NCBI RefSeq assembly: GCF_023078375.1
Contig: NZ_CP095554.1
Span: forward strand, 2,220,501 to 2,284,500
Reading direction: 5' to 3'
From: Roseomonas gilardii subsp. gilardii
GTDB taxonomy: Bacteria > Pseudomonadota > Alphaproteobacteria > Acetobacterales > Acetobacteraceae
DNA: 64,000 bases
A program made the position numbers and the translations under genes. Of this stretch, positions 17,714 through 27,573 are shown in pieces; within the stretch, counting starts at the first letter, position 1, and every line of letters begins with the position of its first letter. The notes below the pieces were generated by a model. It saw nothing but the letters and a program-made list of their open reading frames with translations. It ran no database searches and was not told the origin of the DNA.

Positions 17714-17739
17714 CCTGCATGAAGCTTTCGTCATGCAGG
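17714..17739. promoter_or_regulatory. 9-bp inverted repeat upstream of carbonic anhydrase
   Basis: CCTGCATGA (17714-17722) and TCATGCAGG (17731-17739) are perfect inverted copies around an 8-base loop. The site is 35 bases before the carbonic anhydrase start, so it is either an operator or a hairpin in the mRNA leader. No regulator family is assigned. Confidence 0.5.
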
Positions 17740-17837
17740 AGGCGGGCCTCTCTCAACCGGAGTTACCGCATTGCAACATAGACTTCCCGTGAGCCGCACC
17801 GGACCGGTGGAAAATCCCGTTGGATCAGTCATCCCGG

Positions 17838-17861
17838 ATAATGCGCCATATAATGCGCCAT
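17838..17861. repeat. Tandem duplicated 12-mer
   Basis: ATAATGCGCCAT occurs twice head-to-tail with no mismatch. It is AT-richer than the region. It may be a duplicated activator site or a slippage duplication. Confidence 0.6.
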
Positions 17862-18050
17862 CCTACGGCACCAGCGGCCAGGGCGGCCCCTGAAACACTT
17901 CGTCGCGGCCGGTTCCAATAGGCCGGAACGAAGATGGCGGCACACCGATCAGGGCATGGCTGGCCCGGGCGGAACGACGGGATTCCGTGAAGCGTGGTGC
18001 CCATATCGGCGTTGTCCGGGCCGATTGTTCTCCGAGAGAGGATAAGGACC

Positions 18051-18614
18051 ATGATCAACACACGCTTCGCCGTCCGGGCCCTGGGCATGGCACTCGGCGG
18101 CGCACCCGCCCTGCTGCCCATGATGGCCCAGGCGCAGGTGCCGACCACGCAGTACAGCCCCGGTTCCACACCGCGCAACGACAGCCGGTCCAATCCGGGT
18201 GCTCCGGATGTGGCGCCGAATCCGGATGAGCCGGTCAGCCACGCCCAGCAAGGCGCCACGCCCCGCAATGACAGCCGGTCCAATCCGGGCGCTCCGGATG
18301 TGCCGCCGAATCCGAACGAGCCGGTCAGCCACGCCCAGCAGGGTGCCACACCCCGCAATGACAGCCGCAGCGCGGACAGCGCCCGTGGCGGGCCGGGCAC
18401 TGGTCCGGTGCATCATCGCTCCGGGCGGGCGGCCAGGCAGCCGCAGGCCCCGGCCAGCCATGCACCGGCCATGCCGGCCGCGCAGCAGAGCGGCGTGGTG
18501 ATCGGCGGCCCGGAGGCCAGCCGGAGCAGCGGCAACCCGGACGGGGCCTTCCTGGGCGGCGGCGGTGTCTTCGAGCGCGCGCCGGATGGCAGCCTGCGCC
18601 AGGTGAGCCAGTAA
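18051..18614 (+). CDS. Secreted low-complexity protein with 30-residue tandem repeats
   Basis: This 187-residue protein has a signal peptide (FAVRALGMALGGAPALLPMMAQA). It then has two full and one partial copy of a 30-residue unit that begins G-(S/A)-TPRNDSRSNPGAPDV and ends EPVSHAQQ. A Ser/Ala/His/Pro-rich stretch and a C-terminal motif (GGGGVFERAPDGSLRQVSQ) follow. It has no Cys and no predicted helix, so it is probably disordered in the periplasm or outside. ATG 18051 has AGGATAAGG upstream. I do not recognise the family. Repeat number probably varies between strains. Confidence 0.65.
   Translation: MINTRFAVRALGMALGGAPALLPMMAQAQVPTTQYSPGSTPRNDSRSNPGAPDVAPNPDEPVSHAQQGATPRNDSRSNPGAPDVPPNPNEPVSHAQQGATPRNDSRSADSARGGPGTGPVHHRSGRAARQPQAPASHAPAMPAAQQSGVVIGGPEASRSSGNPDGAFLGGGGVFERAPDGSLRQVSQ
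18162..18371 (+). repeat. 90-bp coding tandem repeat, 2.3 copies
   Basis: Units run 18162-18251, 18252-18341 and a partial 18342-18371. The two full units differ at only a few third positions and at two codons (Ala/Pro, Asp/Asn), so the duplication is recent or kept homogeneous. Confidence 0.85.
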
Positions 18615-18624
18615 CCGCCGGCCG

Positions 18625-19539
18625 CTATCCCTGGTCCGGAAGGATCTCGGTGACCTTGTAGCCCTGTGCATAGAGCAGGGCGCGCAGGTCGCCATGGTCC
18701 ACCCGGGCCCGGGCGGCGGCCGCGACCACCGGCTTGGCATGGTAGGCGACGCCGAGCCCGGCCGCGCCGATCATGGCCAGATCATTGGCGCCATCGCCCA
18801 CCGCCAGGGTTTCCGACATGGCGAGCCCGTTCCCGGTGGCGAGGCGGGTGAGGATCACCAGCTTCGCATCCCGGTCGAAGACCGGCTCCTCGACCCGGCC
18901 GAGCAGGTGCCGGCCGTCATCGAGCAGGATATTGGCATGGTGCGTGGTGAAGCCGCAGAGCGCCGCGACGCGGGCGGTGAACCAGGTGAAGCCGCCCGAG
19001 GCCAGGGCGCAATGCGCCCCGTTCGCCGCCATGGTCCGGACCAGGGAGCGGGCGCCCGGCATGAGATGCGTCTTCGCCCAGGTGGCCTCCAGCGCCTCGA
19101 CCGAGAGCCCTTCCAGCAGCGCCACGCGCTCGCGCAGCGAGGTGGCGAAATCGATCTCGCCATTCATGCTGCGCTTCGTGATGGCGGCGACCTTCTCGCC
19201 CATGCCCGCATAGGCCGCCAGCTCGTCCAGCGTTTCGCTGGTGACGATGGTGCTGTCCATGTCGGCGACCAGCAGGCGCTTGCGCCGCCCTTCCAGGGGC
19301 TGGGCGATGGCATCGACCGGGCGTTCGCCCAGTGCGGCCCGGGCGGCGGCCACGGCCTGGTCCGGGGCGAGGGCGGAGAAGGGAAGGTCCACCGCCTCGC
19401 CCTCCGCCAGCCATTCGGGGCGCCCCGTTTCCGCACCGAGCGCCCGCAGGGCATCGGCCACGATGGAAAGGGTAGAGGCGTTCAGCGCGCCACCGGCCAC
19501 GGAAGCGGGGGCTGCGATCAGGGTCAGGACATGCGACAT
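18625..19539 (-). CDS. serB: Phosphoserine phosphatase
   Basis: This 304-residue HAD enzyme performs the last step of serine biosynthesis. It has an N-terminal ACT-like region (about 1-85), then ADMDSTIV with the nucleophile Asp, SGGFTWF (motif II), and GDGANDLAMIGAAGLGVAYHAKP (motifs III/IV with magnesium Asp). ATG 19539 (MSHVLTLIAA) matches alphaproteobacterial SerB N-termini. Upstream in-frame codons run into the divergent miaA gene. The two starts are 43 bases apart, so a shared promoter region is likely. Confidence 0.95.
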   Translation of the reverse strand: MSHVLTLIAAPASVAGGALNASTLSIVADALRALGAETGRPEWLAEGEAVDLPFSALAPDQAVAAARAALGERPVDAIAQPLEGRRKRLLVADMDSTIVTSETLDELAAYAGMGEKVAAITKRSMNGEIDFATSLRERVALLEGLSVEALEATWAKTHLMPGARSLVRTMAANGAHCALASGGFTWFTARVAALCGFTTHHANILLDDGRHLLGRVEEPVFDRDAKLVILTRLATGNGLAMSETLAVGDGANDLAMIGAAGLGVAYHAKPVVAAAARARVDHGDLRALLYAQGYKVTEILPDQG

Positions 19540-19582
19540 GCTGGCGGGACCATATTTCACCCGCACTGCCCAGGCCATCCCG

Positions 19583-20539
19583 ATGCGGCAACCGCCCCTT
19601 CTGCTGATCGCCGGCCCGACCGCCAGCGGCAAGTCGGCCCTCGCCCTCGCCATCGCCCGCCGGATCGGCGGGGCGGTGCTCAACGCGGACAGCATGCAGG
19701 TCTATCGCGACCTGCGCGTGCTCACCGCCCGCCCGACGCCGGAGGAGGAGACCGAAGCGCCGCACCGCCTCTACGGCATCCGGGACGCGGCGGAGGCAGC
19801 CAGCGCCGCCTGGTGGCGGGGCGAGGCGGAGCGTGCCATCGCGGAGGTCGCGGCGGCGGGGCTCGTGCCGATCCTGTGCGGCGGAACGGGACTGTATTTC
19901 CAGGCACTGCTGAAGGGGCTGGCGCCGGTGCCCCAGGTTCCGGCGGCGGCCCGGGAGGAAGCGCGCGGCCTCCTGGCGGAACTGGGGCCAGAGGCGCTGC
20001 ATGAGCGGCTGGCCGCGGCCGATCCGGACACCGCCGCCCGGCTCCGGCCGGGCGACAGCCAGCGCATCGCCCGGGCCTGGGAGGTCTGGCGCGGCACGGG
20101 GCGCGGGCTGGCGGCATGGCAGGACATGCCCATCCCCGACCCGCCGCCGGAACGGCCGGTCCTGTCCGTCCTGCTCGATCCGCCGCGCGACATGTTACGG
20201 GAAGCCATCCGGCGGCGCTGGTCCGCCATGCTGGAACTGGGCGCCCTGGAGGAGGTGCGGGCGCTGCTCGTGCGCGGGCTCGACCCGGCGCTGCCGGCCA
20301 TGCGGGCGCATGGCGTGCCGGAACTCGGCGGCGTGCTGCGGGGGCGGATTTCGCTGGAGGAAGCGGGCCGACGCGCCTGTCTGGCCATCGGGCAGTACAC
20401 CAAGCGGCAGGCGACCTGGTTCCGCCACCACGATCTCGCGCTGCCCGCTGCGCGGGGGCAGACCCGAGAGAGGCGCATACGATCCGTGCTCGTTTCACCG
20501 ATTCAGCGCAACTTTCGGAAAGTCTTCTGGCGGAAATAA
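19583..20539 (+). CDS. miaA: tRNA dimethylallyltransferase
   Basis: This 318-residue enzyme transfers dimethylallyl to A37 of UNN-reading tRNAs. It shows the P-loop GPTASGKSALALAIA (residues 9-23), NADSMQVYRDLRVLTARPT, CGGTGLYFQALLKGLA and the C-terminal YTKRQATWFRH. The start is fixed by the P-loop close to the N-terminus. Divergent from serB; the acetolactate synthase promoter follows immediately. Confidence 0.95.
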   Translation: MRQPPLLLIAGPTASGKSALALAIARRIGGAVLNADSMQVYRDLRVLTARPTPEEETEAPHRLYGIRDAAEAASAAWWRGEAERAIAEVAAAGLVPILCGGTGLYFQALLKGLAPVPQVPAAAREEARGLLAELGPEALHERLAAADPDTAARLRPGDSQRIARAWEVWRGTGRGLAAWQDMPIPDPPPERPVLSVLLDPPRDMLREAIRRRWSAMLELGALEEVRALLVRGLDPALPAMRAHGVPELGGVLRGRISLEEAGRRACLAIGQYTKRQATWFRHHDLALPAARGQTRERRIRSVLVSPIQRNFRKVFWRK

Positions 20540-20561
20540 TAGCATTTGTTGATTCCGCCCG

Positions 20562-20590
20562 TTGACGCATCACAGCATGACCCCTAGATG
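20562..20590 (+). promoter_or_regulatory. Probable sigma-70 promoter of the ilv operon
   Basis: TTGACG (20562-20567) and TAGATG (20585-20590) are separated by 17 bases, 58 bases before the ilvB start. The leader between them and the gene does not encode a Leu/Val/Ile-rich peptide, so classical attenuation is not indicated. Confidence 0.55.
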
Positions 20591-20647
20591 GGCCGCTCCG
20601 CGCTGTTACCCTGCGTGGGACCAGTTCAAGGAAACGGAACCTCGCCG

Positions 20648-22441
<1,794 letters not shown>

Positions 22442-22454
22442 GGGGCGCACCGAC

Positions 22455-22982
22455 ATGTCCGACCTGAACAGGGCGCCCTTGCAGCGCACGGCCACCATCG
22501 CGGTGCTGGTGGAGAACGAGGCGGGCGTGCTCGCCCGCGTCATCGGCCTCTTCTCCGGCCGCGGCTACAACATCGAGAGCCTGACCGTGGCGCCGGTCGA
22601 TGACGGCAAGCGCCTGTCGCGCATCACCGTCGTCACCTCCGGCACCGACATGGTGATCGAGCAGATCAAGGCGCAGCTCGACCGGCTCGTCCCCGTCCAC
22701 CGCGTCGCCGACCTGACGCTGGAGGGGCCGCACCTGACGCGGGAGCTGGCGCTGGTCAAGGTGGTGGGCCATGGCGAGCACCGGATGGAGGCGCTGCGCC
22801 TCGCCGATGCCTTCCGCGCCCGCGTGGTGGATGCGACCATCGAGAGCTTCGTCTTCGAGATGACCGGCGCCGCCGAGAAGATCGACGCCTTCATCGAGCT
22901 GATGCGCCCCATCGGCCTCGCCGAGGTGTCCCGCACCGGCGCGGTGGGCATCGCGCGGGGCACGCGGAGCCTCGCCACCTGA
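22455..22982 (+). CDS. ilvN: Acetolactate synthase, small (regulatory) subunit
   Basis: This 175-residue subunit activates IlvB and confers valine feedback inhibition. The ACT domain (TIAVLVENEAGVLARVIGLF, then SGRGYNIESLTVAP) occupies residues 11-85. The C-terminal domain contains EHRMEALRLADAFRARVVD and FEMTGAAEKIDAFIELM. Length is typical of IlvH-type subunits. It follows ilvB by 13 bases with GAGGGG upstream. Confidence 0.95.
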   Translation: MSDLNRAPLQRTATIAVLVENEAGVLARVIGLFSGRGYNIESLTVAPVDDGKRLSRITVVTSGTDMVIEQIKAQLDRLVPVHRVADLTLEGPHLTRELALVKVVGHGEHRMEALRLADAFRARVVDATIESFVFEMTGAAEKIDAFIELMRPIGLAEVSRTGAVGIARGTRSLAT

Positions 22983-23035
22983 ACCGGCGGCCGGGCAAGG
23001 TCCCGGCCCGCCCCGGATTTTCGTCCAACCCTTGA

Positions 23036-24067
<1,032 letters not shown>

Positions 24068-24081
24068 GCCTGTCGCAGGAA

Positions 24082-24111
24082 GGGCCCCGGGATCGCTCCC
24101 GGGGCCCTTTT
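24082..24111 (+). terminator. Intrinsic terminator of the ilv operon
   Basis: A perfect 11-bp GC stem (GGGCCCCGGGA at 24082-24092 with TCCCGGGGCCC at 24097-24107), a TCGC loop and TTTT lie just after the ilvC stop. Confidence 0.9.
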
Positions 24112-24140
24112 CGTATTCCGGTTGCGCATCCCGGGGCCGG

Positions 24141-25769
24141 TCAGCCCCGGCGCAGCCCCCAGAAGACCGGCGCGCCCTTCACCATGCCGGTCAGGTTGCC
24201 GCGATAGGCGGTGTTCTGGGTGAAGAGGCCGAGCGGGATGAAGGGCACATCCGCGAAGGCCGCTTCCTGCATCTGCCGCCCGATCGCCGCCTGCTCGCCC
24301 TCCGGCGCGTCGAACCAGCGGTCGCGCAGCGCCTCCAGCCGCTCGCTCACCGGCCAGCCGACGATGCTCCGGCGCCCGCTGCCGCGCAGGTAGTTGTGCG
24401 CGGCGGGGTTCATCCAGCTCGCGCCCGAGGTGCTGATGCAGGTGACGTTCCAGCCGCCCCGCTCCGGCGCCTCCTGGTTGGCGATGCGGCGGATGAAGGT
24501 GCCGAAATCCATCGCCTGCACATCGAGCTTCAGGCCGCAGCGTTGCAGCAGATCGGCGGCCACCGCGTTCAGCGCGGTCACGGAGGGATAGTCGGTGGGG
24601 TGGATCAGCACCACCGGTTCGCCACGATAGCCCGCCTCCTCCAGCGCCCGGCGCGTGGCCGCGATGTCGCGCGGGCCGGTGAGCGCCGCCATGCCCGCAT
24701 CGCTCGCCATGGCGGAGCCGGGCAGGAAGAAGCCCAGATCGTCCCGCCAGAGGCTGCGGTCGTCGCCGGCCACCGCCTGCATGAAATCCGCCTGCCGCAC
24801 GGCGCCGAGCAGGGCGCGGCGGACGGCCGGCTTGTCGAAGGGCGGATAGAGCTGGTTGAAGCGCATGAAACAGGGTGAGCCCGCCGTATCCAGAACCTCC
24901 AGCCGGATGCCGCGGTGCCGGGCGAGCATGGGCGTCAGGTCGGCGGGCGGCTGTTCCCACCAGTCGATCTCGCCCCGTTGCAGCGCCGCCGCGGCGGTGC
25001 CGGGATCGGGCATGGAGATCCACTCCACGCGCTCCAGATGCACCTGCTTCGGCCCGGCGAGCAGGCTGGGCGTGCCGCCCTCGCGCGGCACATAGCCGCC
25101 GAAGCGCTCATACACCGTGCGGGCGCCGACCACCCGTTCCGCCGCGATGAAGCGGAAGGGGCCGCTGCCCACCATCTCCGTCACCTGCGTGCCGGGATCG
25201 GTGAGGGCCAGGCGTTCCGGCATGATGAAGCAGTTCATCGTGCCCGGCTTGCCCAGCGCCTCGGCCAGCATGGGGAAGGGGCGCTTCAGCCGGAAGACGA
25301 TGCGCGCATCGTCGGGGGCGGAAAGCTCCTCCGTGACGGCCAGCAGCGCCATGCCGAAGGTGTCCCGCGCCCCCCAGCGGCGGATGCTGGCCACCGCGTC
25401 GCGCGCCCGCACCGGCTCGCCGTCATGGAAGCGCAGGCCAGGTCGCAGCGTGATGGTCCAGCGCCGCCCGTCCTGGTCGATCTCATGCCCGGCGGCCATC
25501 TGCGGCTGCACACGCAGATCGGTGTCCATGCCATAGAGCGTGTCGAAGACCATCAGCGCGTGGTTGCGCGTGACCACGCCGGGCGTCCAGTGCGGGTCCA
25601 GGATGGCGAGGTCCGTCTGGGCGACGAAGCGCAGCGGCGCCACCTGGGCACGGGCGAGGCGCGGCGCGGCCAGGGGCAGGGCGAGGCTGGCGCCCAGACT
25701 GGCACTCAGGCCGGCGAGGAGGCGGCGCCGCCCTGGCCCTGGGCCAGGGGGTGGATCGGGGGTCTTCAT
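24141..25769 (-). CDS. ABC transporter substrate-binding protein (peptide/dipeptide family 5), Tat-exported
   Basis: This 542-residue periplasmic solute-binding protein has a twin-arginine signal (RRRLLAGLSASLGASLALP, residues about 14-32). The family-5 pattern follows: RFVAQTDLAILDPHWTPG, LRPGLRFHDGEPVRARDAVASI, ALGKPGTMNCF, VGSGPFRF and CISTSGASWMNPAAHNYLRGSG. The family binds peptides, nickel chelates, opines or sugars; the ligand cannot be told. No permease or ATPase adjoins it. The dppD/dppF pair at 56.4 kb is the only matching ATPase set in the window. ATG 25769 gives the signal peptide directly. Confidence 0.88.
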   Translation of the reverse strand: MKTPDPPPGPGPGRRRLLAGLSASLGASLALPLAAPRLARAQVAPLRFVAQTDLAILDPHWTPGVVTRNHALMVFDTLYGMDTDLRVQPQMAAGHEIDQDGRRWTITLRPGLRFHDGEPVRARDAVASIRRWGARDTFGMALLAVTEELSAPDDARIVFRLKRPFPMLAEALGKPGTMNCFIMPERLALTDPGTQVTEMVGSGPFRFIAAERVVGARTVYERFGGYVPREGGTPSLLAGPKQVHLERVEWISMPDPGTAAAALQRGEIDWWEQPPADLTPMLARHRGIRLEVLDTAGSPCFMRFNQLYPPFDKPAVRRALLGAVRQADFMQAVAGDDRSLWRDDLGFFLPGSAMASDAGMAALTGPRDIAATRRALEEAGYRGEPVVLIHPTDYPSVTALNAVAADLLQRCGLKLDVQAMDFGTFIRRIANQEAPERGGWNVTCISTSGASWMNPAAHNYLRGSGRRSIVGWPVSERLEALRDRWFDAPEGEQAAIGRQMQEAAFADVPFIPLGLFTQNTAYRGNLTGMVKGAPVFWGLRRG

Positions 25770-25815
25770 GCGGGGGAGGCTGCGGCCGCCCCCGGTGATC
25801 GTCAATCGGCCGCGA

Positions 25816-26211
25816 TCAGTGGCATTCCAGGATGCGCAGGTCGTAGACCGGATGCTCCAGCATGTTCACGGCCGGGGCATTGGCCAGCATCCAGCCCCGG
25901 AAGGCCAGCGGCGCATCCTTGGCGGCCAGCGTATCCCGCACCTCGATGAAGGCGGCCGCATCCGGCACCTCGTCGGGCGGGTGGTAGTCGCAGGCACGGA
26001 CGGTGATGGTGAGTGTGCCGAAGCTGGTCGGCTTGTCCACCGGCGCGTCCAGCACGGTGACCTGCGCGGTCACCTTGTCGAGCGCCTGGAGCTTCGCGAT
26101 CTTCCCGGGGATCCAGTTGGCGGATTCCTGGGCGCCGGGATGGCCGGGGACAGCGGGCAGCAACAGGGCGGCCAGCAACAGCGCGGGAAGGGGGCAGTCC
26201 TCATCGCGCAC
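25816..26211 (-). CDS. DUF2155 domain protein, periplasmic
   Basis: The product has a hydrophobic signal segment (LPALLLAALLLPAVPG) and then a DUF2155 domain: LQALDKVTAQVTVLDAPV, FGTLTITVRACDYHPPDE and FRGWMLANAPAVNMLEHPVYDL, with Cys near the end. This family sits beside mlaD and NDUFA12 in many alphaproteobacteria; its role is unknown. The start is doubtful. In this frame GTG 26211 is available, but ATG 26204 one frame over would give a cleaner signal peptide (MRTAPFP then ALLLAALLL) if one base were missing near 26190. Confidence 0.8.
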   Translation of the reverse strand: MRDEDCPLPALLLAALLLPAVPGHPGAQESANWIPGKIAKLQALDKVTAQVTVLDAPVDKPTSFGTLTITVRACDYHPPDEVPDAAAFIEVRDTLAAKDAPLAFRGWMLANAPAVNMLEHPVYDLRILECH

Positions 26212-26483
26212 TCAGCCCCCCGGACGGCGGGGGAGGGGAGGGCATCCACCACCCCGTGCAGCAGCCGGCGCATCGCCGCCTCGTCCACCCCCATCAGCAC
26301 CGCATCCTCGAAGGCATCCCGCAGCACCTGGACGAGTTCCTCATGGTTCTCGCCCAGCACCTTCAGCTTGTCGCGGCAGGAGAGGGGATGGCCATCCTGG
26401 CCGGGCCAGGTCTCCGGCGCCTGCAGCCCCTCGTTCACGGGCGGGGGCTCCGGCCGGGGCGGGGGCATGGGCGGGTTGGCCAT
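26070..26483 (-). CDS. Unknown helical protein between mlaD and DUF2155 genes
   Basis: ATG 26483 opens a frame with a Pro-rich start, then NEGLQAPETWPGQ and a clearly protein-like helical segment (VLGENHEELVQVLRDAFEDA, then VLMGVDEAAMRRLLHGVV). After about residue 90 it overlaps the DUF2155 signal peptide and turns to Cys/Pro/Arg nonsense, so the true end is probably near 26213. One additional base in the C-run 26216-26221 would create a stop there. It also overlaps the frameshift-corrected mlaD tail, so the two may be fused or one may end earlier. I do not recognise the family. Confidence 0.5.
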   Translation of the reverse strand: MANPPMPPPRPEPPPVNEGLQAPETWPGQDGHPLSCRDKLKVLGENHEELVQVLRDAFEDAVLMGVDEAAMRRLLHGVVDALPSPAVRGAECAMRTAPFPRCCWPPCCCPLSPAIPAPRNPPTGSPGRSRSSRRSTR

Positions 26484-26978
26484 CCCCGGGCTGGCCTTCG
26501 GGTGCCGCCTCCTCGGGCCTGCTGGAATTCATCTGGGTCACCGAGAAGATGAACTTGCCCAGCAGCGCCTCCAGGCTGACGGAGGACTGGGTGATGGTGA
26601 TCTCCGACCCGTCCCGCAGGTCCTTGTCGCTGCCACCCGGGACCAGGGCGATGTACTTGCCGCCAGCAGGCTTTCGGAGGTGATCTCGGCCGATGTGTCG
26701 TCGGGCAGCTTCAGCCCGGAATCCACCTGCATCGTCACCACCGCGAGGAAGGTCTGCGGGTCGATGCGCTCCTGCGTGACGCTGCCCACCCGCACGCCGG
26801 CGATACGGACATCGGAGCCGATGGCGAGGCCGTCGATCCGGTCGAAGCGCGCATGCAGGGTCATCCCGGTGCCGGTGGTGGAACGGCCGGAATTCGTGGC
26901 GGCATAGGCGAGAAACACCACGGCGACGACCAGCACGATGGCGCCGGCCGCGAGCTCGGCGAGGCTGCGTCCCTTCAA
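26341..26978 (-). pseudogene. mlaD: MlaD-family phospholipid-transport protein, frameshifted
   Basis: This is an MCE-domain protein of the Mla outer-membrane lipid-asymmetry system. A TTG at 26978, preceded by AAGG, starts a membrane anchor (AAGAIVLVVAVVFLAYAA). It is followed by the MCE domain: ARFDRIDGLAIGSDVRIAGV, then RVGSVTQERIDPQTFLAVVTM and EITSESLL. The frame breaks at 26663-26664. One added C restores LLGGKYIALVPGGSDKDLRDG and SVSLEALLGKFIFSVTQ. In the corrected frame the first stop is at 26341, but the real C-terminus is uncertain because another coding frame overlaps from 26483. mlaE/mlaF are not adjacent, as is usual in this alphaproteobacterial arrangement. Confidence 0.82.
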
Positions 26979-27068
26979 ATCACGATCCTTATCCGACGGG
27001 GCGGAACGGGTGCCCGGACATCCCGGAGGGCCGCGGTCCGGCCATCCGGCGCGCCATCACGCGCTTCC

Positions 27069-27422
27069 TCACACACCGGGGGTCCAGGCTTCGTAGTCGC
27101 CCGCGGTCTTCGGACGCTCCCCGCCCTTGTAGTCATGGCCGGGCGGCCGGTGGGCGAGCGCGGTGCCGGTCATGTTCGGCTGGTGGTCGAGCTGCCACGG
27201 ATAGCGGCGGTTCTCGTCCAGTTGCGGCGTGGCATGGTGCAGCCAGCCGTGCCATTCCGGCGGCACGTTGGTGGCCTCGGGCCGGCCGGAATACACCACC
27301 CAGCGGCGGGTGTGGTTGAAGCCGGGCACGACGTTGCGGCTCTCGAAATACAGGTTCCCGTGGCGGTCGGTGCCGACCTTCCGGCCCTTGAAGCCGGAGC
27401 ACAGGCGCATGAGCATGGACAT
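27069..27422 (-). CDS. NADH:ubiquinone oxidoreductase subunit NDUFA12 family
   Basis: This 117-residue accessory subunit of respiratory complex I is found in alphaproteobacteria and mitochondria (NDUFA12/B17.2). The pattern GRKVGTDRHGNLYFESRN, RRWVVYSGRPEATNVPPEWHG, and a C-terminal YKGGERPKTAGDYEAWTPG are characteristic. ATG 27422 (MSMLMRLCSG) is the normal start. It leads a minus-strand group NDUFA12 - mlaD - unknown - DUF2155, a conserved alphaproteobacterial neighbourhood. Confidence 0.93.
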   Translation of the reverse strand: MSMLMRLCSGFKGRKVGTDRHGNLYFESRNVVPGFNHTRRWVVYSGRPEATNVPPEWHGWLHHATPQLDENRRYPWQLDHQPNMTGTALAHRPPGHDYKGGERPKTAGDYEAWTPGV

Positions 27423-27573
27423 GGGCTTTGGGGCCTCCTGGCCCCGCCATATGGCATGCGGGCGCCGCGCGTGAAAGGCCGCGCTTTCCCTACCGTATCT
27501 GGTGGCGGTTGACTCCGCGCCTCACCACATGTTGCTTCAGCGCCGTGAATTTCCTTTCGGGGGCAGGATAGTC

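Larger units (their letters stand above)
17680..18050. other. 371-bp divergent intergenic stretch with two short repeats
   Basis: This stretch separates the carbonic anhydrase gene (minus) from the repeat-protein gene (plus). It holds the inverted repeat at 17714-17739 and a perfect tandem 12-mer at 17838-17861, both listed. The segment 17750-17870 is more AT-rich than its surroundings, consistent with promoters for both genes. I see no gene in it. Confidence 0.5.

Noticed and set aside
18162-18371. Repeats considered as a CRISPR array
   Set aside because: Only 2.3 units of 90 bp, no spacers, and the repeat is in frame within a signal-peptide-bearing protein.
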